DNA of 7,602 bases from an uncultured Lachnospiraceae bacterium. GTDB taxonomy: Bacteria > Bacillota > Clostridia > Lachnospirales > Lachnospiraceae. Below are positions 1-7,051 of the stretch, in pieces. The stretch lies in NCBI GenBank assembly GCA_910585395.1, contig CAJUCK010000006.1, positions 280 to 7,881 on the forward strand. Reading direction: 5' to 3'. The position numbers and the translations under genes are program-made. The notes under the pieces are model-generated. The model worked only from the letters and a program-made list of their open reading frames with translations. It had not been told where the DNA came from and did not search any database. Within the stretch, counting starts at the first letter, position 1; each line of letters starts with the position of its first letter.

Positions 1-1581
1 ATTCAGCAGAAACCCAAATTGTTCATAAGCGCTCTCTTTTGTAAATCCCAGTACCTCAAGCATCTTTTCCTGTATGTCGTCCTGGTGGATACGGACAGAA
101 CCGCCTCCCAGCTCTGTTCCATTCAGTACAATATCATATGCTTTAGCGCGAACGGCTCCAGGATCTGAGTCAATCTTATCCCAGTCTTCCTCCATCGGCA
201 TTGTAAACGGATGATGCATTGCCATAAAGCGATTCTCTTCCTCTGACCACTCCAAAAGCGGAAATTCTGTAATCCACAGGAAATGATACTGATTTCTGTC
301 CAAAAGCTCTAATTGCCGGGCCAGCTCCAGGCGAAGCGCTCCAAGCACATCCCAGACCACTTTATCTTTATCTGCTGCAAACAACAGAAGATCCCCTGGC
401 TCGGCCTGCATTCTGGCTGCCAAATTCTTCAATTCTTCCTCCGTCATAAATTTTGCAAAGGAAGACTTATAGCTGCCGTCCTCATTTACAGACAGATAAG
501 CAAGACCTTTGGCGCCGTAGCCTTTAGCAAATTCCACCAATTTGTCGATCTTCTTCCTCGGCATTGTTCCCTGGCCCTTAACATTGATGCCCCGGACAGA
601 CCCCCCCTGCTCCATCGCACTGGTGAAGACGCCAAAACCACAGCCTGCCACCGTCTCTGACACATTTACCAGTTCCATGCCAAAACGGGTGTCTGGCTTA
701 TCCGAACCAAAACGGTCCATGGCTTCCTTCCAGGTCATGCGCTGAATAGGAAGTTTTACCTCGACTCCTACCGCCTCTTTAAACACATACTGCAGAAGAC
801 GCTCGTTGACATCAATAACATCATCCACGTCCACAAAGGATAATTCCATATCTGCCTGCGTAAATTCTGGCTGGCGGTCAGCACGCAGATCCTCATCGCG
901 GAAACAGCGTGCAATCTGGAAATATCGGTCATAGCCAGAGCACATCAAGAGCTGTTTAAACAACTGGGGAGACTGGGGCAGCGCATAAAAATTCCCAGGA
1001 TGCACACGGCTGGGCACCAGATAGTCTCTTGCTCCTTCCGGCGTAGATTTGGTCAAAATAGGAGTCTCAATCTCCAGAAACCCTTCCCTGGCCATGAAAT
1101 TGCGCAGCAGCATTGCCACCTTGCTCTTCATCATAAGATTCCTCTGGATATCTGGTCTTCTTAAATCAAGATAACGGTATCTAAGACGCATATCTTCTTT
1201 GGTCTGAGAATTCTCTTCAATAGGAAAAGGAGGTGTCTCGGATTCCGACAATATTCGAATGTCTGAGGCTATGACTTCAATATCTCCTGTTTTCAGATTC
1301 TCATTGACGGCTGCTGTCCGTTTCTCCACAGTTCCTGTCACTGCCACCACAAATTCACTCCGCAGAGTTTCCGCCTTGGCAAACCCTTCACTTCCAACTT
1401 TTGGTTCGTCAAATACAATCTGCAGCAGACCAGAACGATCTCTCAAATCTATAAATATCAGGCTTCCCAGATTTCTTCTTTTCTGCACCCAGCCCATGAC
1501 AGTGACATTTTCTCCTATATTATCACTGGAAACTTCGGTGCATCTATGGCTCCTGTGCAGCCCTTTCATTGATTCAGCCAT
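1..1581 (-). CDS. aspS: Aspartyl-tRNA synthetase (partial, C-terminus beyond window)
   Basis: Class II aminoacyl-tRNA synthetase that attaches aspartate to tRNA-Asp in the cytoplasm. The frame stays open from the ATG at 1581 to base 1, giving 527 codons. Bacterial AspRS is usually about 590 residues, so roughly 60-70 residues, including class II motif 3, lie outside the window. The N-terminal OB-fold anticodon-binding domain covers about residues 1-110 (VMGWVQKRRNLGSLIFIDLR). The catalytic domain follows, with QSPQ at 203-206, motif 2 RCFRDEDLRADRQPEFTQ starting at R225, AMHHPFT at 454-460 and GGGSVRIH at 492-499. A bacterial-type GAD insertion should lie between motif 2 and AMHHPFT. The start at M1 rather than M5 is set by a GGAGG 8 bases upstream. 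Only 13 bases separate it from hisS, so the two are very likely cotranscribed. Whether it is a discriminating AspRS or a non-discriminating AspRS that also charges tRNA-Asn was not determined. Confidence 0.97.
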   Translation of the reverse strand, partial: MAESMKGLHRSHRCTEVSSDNIGENVTVMGWVQKRRNLGSLIFIDLRDRSGLLQIVFDEPKVGSEGFAKAETLRSEFVVAVTGTVEKRTAAVNENLKTGDIEVIASDIRILSESETPPFPIEENSQTKEDMRLRYRYLDLRRPDIQRNLMMKSKVAMLLRNFMAREGFLEIETPILTKSTPEGARDYLVPSRVHPGNFYALPQSPQLFKQLLMCSGYDRYFQIARCFRDEDLRADRQPEFTQADMELSFVDVDDVIDVNERLLQYVFKEAVGVEVKLPIQRMTWKEAMDRFGSDKPDTRFGMELVNVSETVAGCGFGVFTSAMEQGGSVRGINVKGQGTMPRKKIDKLVEFAKGYGAKGLAYLSVNEDGSYKSSFAKFMTEEELKNLAARMQAEPGDLLLFAADKDKVVWDVLGALRLELARQLELLDRNQYHFLWITEFPLLEWSEEENRFMAMHHPFTMPMEEDWDKIDSDPGAVRAKAYDIVLNGTELGGGSVRIHQDDIQEKMLEVLGFTKESAYEQFGFLLN

Positions 1582-1589
1582 TATTTTTT

Positions 1590-1594
1590 CCTCC
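1590..1594 (-). promoter_or_regulatory. Shine-Dalgarno of aspS abutting the hisS stop
   Basis: GGAGG on the minus strand lies immediately after the hisS TAA stop (1595-1597) and 8 bases before the aspS ATG. It selects the first of two in-frame ATG codons (1581 rather than 1569). The tight packing suggests translational coupling of hisS and aspS. Confidence 0.85.
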
Positions 1595-2857
1595 TTAATC
1601 TCTGTTGAAAAATTCTTTGAATTCACCATATCCTTCTGCAGTCAGTTTTTCCTTCTGAAATTTCCGGTTCTTATTCATTCTGGCTACCAGAACCTGTTTT
1701 CCAGCTTTCCGCTGTTCCTGCGCCTGGGCAATAACCTGTACCAGTTTGTCCCCAGGATAATTTTTCTCAATCAAGTATGCAATCTTTTCCAACTGTCCCG
1801 GCACCTGAAAACCATTTTCCATAAGTAAAAGAATAATGCGTTCAAATCCAATTGAAAATCCGCAGGCCGGAACATCATTTCCAGTAAACTTGCCGATCAT
1901 TCCATCGTAACGGCCGCCTCCGCCACAGCTTCCGCCAAACTCAGGCATGGCAATCTCAAAAATAGTTCCTGTATAATAAGACATGCCCCGCACCAGAGTA
2001 GGATCGAATACTAATGCAAATTCTGCTTCTTTTGTGGCATTTACACTCGCTGCGATCTCTTTTAAGTTCACCGCCGCCTCATTGTCCAAAGCATCTCCCA
2101 ATGTTTCTGTCAGATAAGCGATGCACTCTTCTACTTCTTCTTTTCCCTCCATATTCCGGAAAAGCTCCAGATACTTATCTATGGATTCCTGAGAAAATCC
2201 GCTCTTTTTCAGCTCTTCTGCCACTCCATCCAAACCAATTTTATCCATTTTATCCAAAATGATAAAGACGGTATCATACGCATCTTCTTCAAATCCACTA
2301 TATTTCGCCATAGCTTTTAAAATTCTGCGCTCGTTGATACGGATTTGAAAATTCCGAAATCCCAATCTGCCAAGAGTGGTAGTCGTGGCAAGGATCAGTT
2401 CGATTTCTGCCAGGTTGCCAGACTCCCCTAAAATATCAATATCACACTGCATAAACTGGCGGTATCTTCCTCGCTGAGGACGGTCTGCACGCCAGACATT
2501 CCCTATCTGCAGCGCTTTAAACGGGGACGGCAGATTATTGGAATTGTTGGAATAAAACCGTGCCAGAGGCACTGTCAAATCATAACGCATGCCAAAATCT
2601 ACAACATCATTCTCTGTCTCTGCCGTCTCAAGATTCAGCTTTTCTCCTCGTTTTAACACCTTAAAAATCAGTTTTTCATTTTCTCCGCCCTGCTTGTTGC
2701 TGAGATTCCCGATATTTTCCATACAGGGCGTCTCAATTGGTGTAAATCCAAAACTGCGGTAAGTCTCCTTGATTACATTCATCACATAATCCCGGATCTG
2801 CATTTCCTCTGGTAAAATATCCTTCATGCCGTTCACAGGCTTTTTTGCAAGTGACAT
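1595..2857 (-). CDS. hisS: Histidyl-tRNA synthetase, eukaryote/archaea-like type
   Basis: Charges tRNA-His with histidine in the cytoplasm; 420 residues. Visible class II elements are RYDLTVPLARF at 91-101, motif 2 VWRADRPQRGRYRQF at 121-135 followed by QCDIDI at 137-142, the histidine signature LVRGMSYYTGTIFE at 288-301 (catalytic Arg290), the GGGGRYD loop at 312-318 and motif 3 ACGFSIGFERI at 331-341. RYDLTVP and QCDIDI resemble eukaryotic and archaeal HisRS more than the LRPEGTA form of E. coli. The C-terminal anticodon-binding domain starts near residue 355 and is only about 65 residues, apparently lacking its last strands. No frameshift extension is possible because aspS begins 13 bases after the stop. 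The ATG at 2857 has GGAGG at 2865-2869. The full match across the catalytic core argues against it being the HisZ paralogue. The 94-base gap to hemZ shows no clear promoter, T-box or terminator. Confidence 0.95.
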   Translation of the reverse strand: MSLAKKPVNGMKDILPEEMQIRDYVMNVIKETYRSFGFTPIETPCMENIGNLSNKQGGENEKLIFKVLKRGEKLNLETAETENDVVDFGMRYDLTVPLARFYSNNSNNLPSPFKALQIGNVWRADRPQRGRYRQFMQCDIDILGESGNLAEIELILATTTTLGRLGFRNFQIRINERRILKAMAKYSGFEEDAYDTVFIILDKMDKIGLDGVAEELKKSGFSQESIDKYLELFRNMEGKEEVEECIAYLTETLGDALDNEAAVNLKEIAASVNATKEAEFALVFDPTLVRGMSYYTGTIFEIAMPEFGGSCGGGGRYDGMIGKFTGNDVPACGFSIGFERIILLLMENGFQVPGQLEKIAYLIEKNYPGDKLVQVIAQAQEQRKAGKQVLVARMNKNRKFQKEKLTAEGYGEFKEFFNRD

Positions 2858-2951
2858 ACTGTTTCCTCCATCTTTCTTCTTTTATTTCAAATTGGAACTG
2901 CCTTCCTCTCGGCTGGCACATATTTATGTATTTTTCAAAAGCGGCGCTTGT

Positions 2952-4457
2952 CTATTCATCCGCAAAAAGCCTGCGCTTGCGCTCAGCCATTTCATCAATT
3001 TTTTCTATATAGAGAGAAACGTCTTTTACATTCTCGCTCCGTTCAATCCGTCCGTCCTGATATACACGTTTGCTGATGCTTCCTGCCCCAAGCGCCACGA
3101 TAGTCTGTTTTTCTTCCATCATTAAGACGTTGTAGATTCCTTCCTTCCCAGGTCTGGCATATCCTACATTTTCAAAATTTCCAGCCATATTCTTCTGCCG
3201 GTATAAATAATAAGGAAAAAGTCCCATTTTCCTGGCATACTCTGCCGTCAAATCAACCATTTCCCAACTATTTGTCATGGTAAAATCCTCATATTCCTCT
3301 GAAAACATCTTAAATCTTGCAGCCCGCTTAATTGCAAGGGAATGAACAGTCAGGCTGTCAGGAGACAATGCTTTGATATTCTGCATCGTATTCTCAACAT
3401 CCTTTATTTCTTCCTCTGGCAGCCCCAAAATAAGATCCATATTGATGTTGTCAAATCCAAGTTCTCTGGCAAGCCAGAATGCATCGACAGCCTGTTTGGC
3501 GGTATGACGCCGCCCAATAATGTCTAATGTCTTCTGCTTCATGGTCTGAGGATTAATTGAAATCCTGCCGACTCCATGCTTTTTCAACACTTTCAGCTTG
3601 TCCCTCGTTATGCTGTCTGGTCTTCCGGCTTCCACTGTGTATTCTGCCAGATGGGAAAAGTCAAAACTCTGCTTTATTTTTCTCAGCAGCCGCTCAAGCT
3701 GCATTGGCATCAGCGTGGTGGGAGTTCCTCCTCCCACGTAGATACTGTTCAATTTCCTCTCTGCACACATCTTGGCCGTAAAGTCAATCTCACGTTCCAA
3801 AGCATCCAGATAATGCTCCACCTTATCTTCCCAAATCCCGATAGGTGAAGATGAAAAGGAACAATAGGAGCAGATACTGGGACAGAATGGAATTCCTACG
3901 TAAAGACTGAAGCCGTCTTTGTAATCCAGCTGCCCTAACAGTTCCATTTCTCGTTCTGCAATCTCAATGCTCAAATCTGTTTTTTGCTCTGACGCCAGAT
4001 AAGTATCTGCCATATAAGCTCTGATTTCTTCTTTCTTTCTGCCCTCTTCCAGCATGGACATCGAAATCTTTACAGGGCGTATTCCCGTGAGCGTTCCCCA
4101 GGGAAGTGTTTTGCCTGTGTAATCAGAAAGCATTTTGTACAAACATCTCTTCAGCCTGTTCTTTGTCTCCTTACGGTCTGCAAAATCTGTCTCCGTTTCC
4201 CGCTCTATAACAGCTTCCGCATTTTCTTGTGTTTCTTTTTCCAGACAATTCAGGGTAAATTGTATTTTATCTGTTTTGCCATTCTCTCCTGTCTGATAAA
4301 ACACTTCTATCCGGAACAAAGGAGGCGACTGCTGCTCCAGATTGTGGATTTTTTGCAAATCCGCAGACACCTTCACTTCCTGGCCTGCATAAAATGCTTT
4401 AACCAGAGAGTGAATATCATATTCAAACTCTGCTTTATTTAAACATACTGTTATCAT
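2952..4457 (-). CDS. hemZ: HemZ-type coproporphyrinogen dehydrogenase-like radical SAM protein
   Basis: A 501-residue cytoplasmic radical SAM enzyme of the HemN/HemW/HemZ group. An N-terminal extension of about 180 residues, with the HemZ-typical GTLTGIRPVK at 121-130, precedes the radical SAM barrel. The 4Fe-4S ligands are Cys192, Cys196 and Cys199 (CPSICSYC). They are followed by VGGGTPT at 241-247, the SAM-binding EAGRPDSI at 276-283, GRISINPQT at 297-305 and DLILGLPEE at 341-349. Length and architecture match HemZ of Bacillus, annotated as an oxygen-independent coproporphyrinogen III dehydrogenase. The residue two past Cys199 is Phe201, as in the heme chaperone HemW, where HemN has a fourth cysteine, so the dehydrogenase activity is uncertain. 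It follows the hydrolase gene by 24 bases, with only a weak GAGAG ribosome binding site (about 4465-4469), suggesting coupling to the upstream gene. It ends with TAG. Confidence 0.9.
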   Translation of the reverse strand: MITVCLNKAEFEYDIHSLVKAFYAGQEVKVSADLQKIHNLEQQSPPLFRIEVFYQTGENGKTDKIQFTLNCLEKETQENAEAVIERETETDFADRKETKNRLKRCLYKMLSDYTGKTLPWGTLTGIRPVKISMSMLEEGRKKEEIRAYMADTYLASEQKTDLSIEIAEREMELLGQLDYKDGFSLYVGIPFCPSICSYCSFSSSPIGIWEDKVEHYLDALEREIDFTAKMCAERKLNSIYVGGGTPTTLMPMQLERLLRKIKQSFDFSHLAEYTVEAGRPDSITRDKLKVLKKHGVGRISINPQTMKQKTLDIIGRRHTAKQAVDAFWLARELGFDNINMDLILGLPEEEIKDVENTMQNIKALSPDSLTVHSLAIKRAARFKMFSEEYEDFTMTNSWEMVDLTAEYARKMGLFPYYLYRQKNMAGNFENVGYARPGKEGIYNVLMMEEKQTIVALGAGSISKRVYQDGRIERSENVKDVSLYIEKIDEMAERKRRLFADE

Positions 4458-4481
4458 ATTGGTTCTCTCATCAAACTTTCT

Positions 4482-5102
4482 TTACAAGAATGGATTCTGT
4501 GCCCGCTCCATTCCAATCGTTGTTACATCCATATGGCCTGGATATACCTTCACCTGATCTGGCAGCGCCAGCAGCTTTTCCTTGATAGAACGTATAATCT
4601 CTGCCATACTGCCTCCCGGAAAATCTGTTCTTCCCACTGACTGACAGAACAGAGTATCTCCGCTGAACAGTACCTGTTCATGTTCCAGATAATAACAGCA
4701 GCCCCCCTCTGTATGGCCAGGCGTATGCAGAACCTGAATCTCCATTCCTGCAAGATTCAGTGTTTCTCCATCTTTTACAAAGATATCAGCATGGTAACTG
4801 TCCCTGCGCCCAATCATTGATGATACATTCAGGCCAGGTTGCTTTAGTGTATTTTTTTCTGCCTCATGGGCATATATTTTTACATCAAATATGTCTGCAA
4901 GCTCCTTCGCTGCCATAGCATGATCGAAGTGGCCATGCGTAAGCAGTATGGCGGCAGGCTTCAAACTCTTCTGCTGAATCTTTCCCGCAAGCATCTGGGC
5001 AGAATCTCCTGGATCAATAACCAGCATTTCCTTTGTTTTTTCATTGACGGCAAAATAGCAGTTCGTTCCAACCTGCCCGACACAATATTGCTCAATTTTC
5101 AT
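4482..5102 (-). CDS. MBL-fold metallo-hydrolase, glyoxalase II-like
   Basis: A 206-residue cytoplasmic metallo-beta-lactamase fold hydrolase. The metal ligands are all visible: THGHFDH (His56, His58, Asp60, His61), His130 in HTPGHTEGG, Asp149 in FSGDTLF and His190 in YPGH. This corresponds to a two-metal site. The sequence QVGTNCYF near the N-terminus, VGRTDFPGG at 156-164 and the ending NPFL are typical of the short glyoxalase II-like family (YcbL/YqgX type). That family lacks the C-terminal substrate-binding domain of true glutathione-dependent glyoxalase II, so the physiological thioester or other substrate is unknown. After His190 the common GPxTTIG is replaced by MDVTTIG. This is the first gene of the minus-strand run with hemZ, hisS and aspS, with a ribosome binding site AAAGGAA at 5113-5119 and a good promoter upstream. 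It is often annotated as hydroxyacylglutathione hydrolase, which over-specifies it. Confidence 0.92.
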   Translation of the reverse strand: MKIEQYCVGQVGTNCYFAVNEKTKEMLVIDPGDSAQMLAGKIQQKSLKPAAILLTHGHFDHAMAAKELADIFDVKIYAHEAEKNTLKQPGLNVSSMIGRRDSYHADIFVKDGETLNLAGMEIQVLHTPGHTEGGCCYYLEHEQVLFSGDTLFCQSVGRTDFPGGSMAEIIRSIKEKLLALPDQVKVYPGHMDVTTIGMERAQNPFL

Positions 5103-5137
5103 AATCTGCGTATTCCTTTCTACATAACAGTTATTTC

Positions 5138-5166
5138 ATTATAACGCTTACCTGGAAAATTGACCA
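5138..5166 (-). promoter_or_regulatory. Sigma-A promoter for the MBL-hemZ-hisS-aspS run
   Basis: On the minus strand a perfect -10 TATAAT (5138-5143) lies 17 bases from a -35 TGGTCA (5161-5166, 4 of 6 consensus matches). Transcription would start near 5131, leaving a leader of roughly 30 bases before the ATG at 5102. A-rich sequence just upstream of the -35 on this strand could act as an UP element. The leader is too short for a T-box or riboswitch. Confidence 0.75.
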
Positions 5167-5170
5167 GATA

Positions 5171-5225
5171 TTTTTTATGATTCTGCTTTTTTTATTCTTT
5201 TTTTTCAAATTAATGTTGCTTTTTT
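5171..5225. other. T-tract-rich segment between divergent promoters
   Basis: Four runs of T on the plus strand (5171-5176, 5187-5193, 5198-5205, 5220-5225) lie between or next to the -35 boxes of the two divergent promoters. The last three are spaced by about one and two helical turns, which would favour intrinsic curvature. On the minus strand the A-tracts sit where an UP element for the hydrolase promoter would be. No stem precedes these runs, so they are not terminators. Confidence 0.4.
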
Positions 5226-5244
5226 CCTCAATACTATATAGTAT
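5216..5244 (+). promoter_or_regulatory. Putative sigma-A promoter of the chemoreceptor gene
   Basis: The -35 TTGCTT (5216-5221) and -10 TAGTAT (5239-5244) are spaced by 17 bases. An alternative -10, TATAGT at 5237-5242, would give 15 bases. The start site would be near 5251, about 36 bases before the ATG. No sigma-28-type TAAA/GCCGATAA pair, common for motility and chemotaxis genes, was found in this gap. Confidence 0.55.
5231..5244. repeat. 14-bp perfect palindrome over the receptor -10 region
   Basis: ATACTATATAGTAT equals its own reverse complement and overlaps the proposed -10 of the receptor promoter. It could be a repressor operator. Because it is wholly A/T apart from one C and one G, and overlaps a TATA-like box, chance symmetry is also possible. 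Confidence 0.45.
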
Positions 5245-5286
5245 ATAAGTAACAGAAATTAATCAGAATACTGGAGTGAGCAAACA

Positions 5287-6942
5287 ATGAAAAAGAAAAA
5301 CAAAAGAGTACGCCGCCTGGGGCGCAAAGTTAACAATCTGGTGATACTTTTAATGGCTGTCAGCATTTCTATTATGGTTATGCTGTGTGTGGGAATGTTC
5401 TATAAACAGACTATGCGAATGTTAGAAAACCGTTGCGTCAACGGCACCAACATGCTGGCATACCTGATAGAGAACCACCATCCGGAAACTCCGGAAGCTG
5501 TCACCCAAATGCTGGATGATCTAAAGGAAGAAATGCGCTGTGAATTTACAATTTTTGACGACAATGTACGCACTTACACCACAGTTTCACAAAATGGAGA
5601 ACGTCTTGTGGGAACTGCCCTCTCAGATGATCTGGCTGAAATTGTGCTGAAACAGGAGAAATCTTATGTGGGAAGAGCAGATATCCTGGGAACTAGTTAT
5701 CTCTGTTCCTATGTCCCTATCAAAGACACTTCTGGAAATGTTACAGGTCTGATCTTTGCAGGTGTTTCCATGGCAGACGCTTTTTCGCAGATCGATCTGA
5801 CCATCAAACTGTCCTGCGCTGCAGGCATAGCGCTGATTATCATCAGTTCTATATTGATGGCTCTTTTTATCAAACGCTCAGTGTCTCAACCGCTTTCTAA
5901 AATTACTACCATTGCCAAAACCATAGAAAACGGTGATCTGGGTCTTAACCGAGGCGTTGAATTAACCGTTGATATCCATTCCAACGATGAAATCGGAGTT
6001 CTTGGAAGCGCCTTTGAAAACACCATTTTGCGGCTGCGCAACTACATAGGAGAAATTTCTTCCATATTAGAAGAAATCTCCAAAGGAAATCTGACCTCCA
6101 CTATTACCCAGGACTATGTAGGAGATTTTTCTTCCATCAAAGAATCACTGCAGGGCATACTCACCAAACTTAACGGAACTATGTCCCAGATAGCTGAGAG
6201 TTCTCATTACGTCTCAAACGGCTCTTCCCAGATGTCCATCGGGGCACAGGCATTGAGCCAGGGTGCTGTGGAACAATCCAGCGCCGTAGAAGAACTGGAT
6301 GGAAGTATTCAGGATATTTCACATCATGTCGGTGAAACGGCTGAAAATGCCCAGGAAGCTAGCCAAAAAGTAACATTCTTAAGTGAACAGATTGCAGAAA
6401 GCAATGAAAAAATGCAGGAAATGATCCTTGCCATGCAGGAAATTAACGACAGTTCCAATGAAATCAGCAACATTATCAAAACCATTGAAAATATTGCCCT
6501 GCAGACAAATATTCTGGCGCTGAACTCCGCTGTGGAAGCATCCAGGGCAGGTGAAGCTGGAAAAGGCTTTGCTGTGGTTGCCAAAGAAGTACGTGAACTT
6601 GCCGGCAAGAGTTCAGAAGCATCGAAAACTACTTCTGAGTTGATTGAGCGTTCTATTATCGCAGTAGAACATGGAACAAAGATTGCAAATGAGACTGCCG
6701 CACAGCTTGCAACAGTTGTGGCAAATGCCAATGAAATTGTAGAAACTACCAATCAGATTGCTGACGCCGCTCAGATTCAGGCAAACTCTGTTTCTCATGT
6801 ACAGGAACGAATCGGGCAGATTTCCAATGTGGTACAGACCAATTCTGCCACTGCTGAACAAAGCGCTGCTACCAGTGAAGAACTCAGTGAACAGGCTGGC
6901 CTGTTAAAGAATTTGATTGATATGTTCCGACTTAAGAGATAA
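5287..6942 (+). CDS. Methyl-accepting chemotaxis protein with Cache-type sensor
   Basis: A 551-residue inner-membrane chemoreceptor that should signal through CheW and CheA. Visible in order are a very basic cytoplasmic tail (1-17), TM1 about 18-38, and an extracellular single Cache-type domain about 40-172 with the family pattern ERLVGT...[12 protein letters not shown]...YVPIKD.SG and [11 protein letters not shown]2 is about 173-195 and HAMP about 196-250 (QPL at 201-203, DEIGVLG at 234-240). A second HAMP-like segment spans about 251-303 ([22 protein letters not shown]), followed by the coiled-coil signalling domain. The conserved hairpin tip is [20 protein letters not shown], with Glu417, Arg420 and Glu423. 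Likely methylation pairs are Glu335/Glu336 and Glu524/Gln525. There is no C-terminal NWETF-type CheR tether. GGAG at 5273-5276 supports the ATG at 5287. The ligand is unknown, and no other chemotaxis gene is present in the window. It is the only plus-strand gene here and likely monocistronic. Confidence 0.95.
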   Translation: MKKKNKRVRRLGRKVNNLVILLMAVSISIMVMLCVGMFYKQTMRMLENRCVNGTNMLAYLIENHHPETPEAVTQMLDDLKEEMRCEFTIFDDNVRTYTTVSQNGERLVGTALSDDLAEIVLKQEKSYVGRADILGTSYLCSYVPIKDTSGNVTGLIFAGVSMADAFSQIDLTIKLSCAAGIALIIISSILMALFIKRSVSQPLSKITTIAKTIENGDLGLNRGVELTVDIHSNDEIGVLGSAFENTILRLRNYIGEISSILEEISKGNLTSTITQDYVGDFSSIKESLQGILTKLNGTMSQIAESSHYVSNGSSQMSIGAQALSQGAVEQSSAVEELDGSIQDISHHVGETAENAQEASQKVTFLSEQIAESNEKMQEMILAMQEINDSSNEISNIIKTIENIALQTNILALNSAVEASRAGEAGKGFAVVAKEVRELAGKSSEASKTTSELIERSIIAVEHGTKIANETAAQLATVVANANEIVETTNQIADAAQIQANSVSHVQERIGQISNVVQTNSATAEQSAATSEELSEQAGLLKNLIDMFRLKR

Positions 6943-6969
6943 GCCAAAGCACATCCCATATATACTGAT

Positions 6970-7026
6970 ATAACACCGACAGCCGTACCAGCGATTGCAC
7001 ATCGCAGGTACGGCTGTCGGTGTTAT
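6970..7026. terminator. Long hairpin between convergent genes, putative bidirectional terminator
   Basis: A 20-bp perfect inverted repeat (6970-6989 with 7007-7026; arm core ACACCGACAGCCGTACC) is continued, after one A-A mismatch, by 5 more base pairs (6991-6995 with 7001-7005) and a TGCAC loop. It begins 27 bases after the receptor stop and lies 25 bases after the relA stop on the other strand, so it can fold in both transcripts. There is no proper U-tract on either side, only T residues within the end of the stem. Its action as an intrinsic terminator is therefore inferred; it could instead protect 3' ends or be a dispersed palindromic repeat. Confidence 0.6.
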
Positions 7027-7051
7027 CAAGACAAATGACATTTTCATCTTT

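Noticed and set aside
1259..1828. 189-codon plus-strand open frame
   Set aside because: It lies antisense across the aspS start and hisS end, which have strong homology and ribosome binding sites; its translation resembles no known protein.
2925..2945. Short inverted repeats in the hemZ-hisS gap (for example AAGCG-C-CGCTT and ACATA-AA-TATGT)
   Set aside because: The loops are too small or the stems too short to form stable hairpins, and no U-tract follows.
2858..2951. Separate promoter or T-box upstream of hisS
   Set aside because: A TAGACA (minus strand, 2949-2954) resembles a -35, but no acceptable -10 lies 16-18 bases downstream. The 94-base gap is too short for a T-box leader, and none of its conserved elements was seen.
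5171..5225. T-runs as intrinsic terminators
   Set aside because: No GC-rich stem precedes any of the runs on either strand.
6324..6752. 142-codon minus-strand open frame inside the chemoreceptor gene
   Set aside because: It is antisense to the conserved signalling domain; its Ala/Ser-rich composition is a by-product of the receptor's codons.
6970..7026. Integron attC-like recombination site
   Set aside because: The ends (ATAACACC and GGTGTTAT) superficially suggest the AAC/GTT core, but the flanking bases do not fit RYYYAAC and GTTRRRY, and the stem lacks the usual extrahelical bases.
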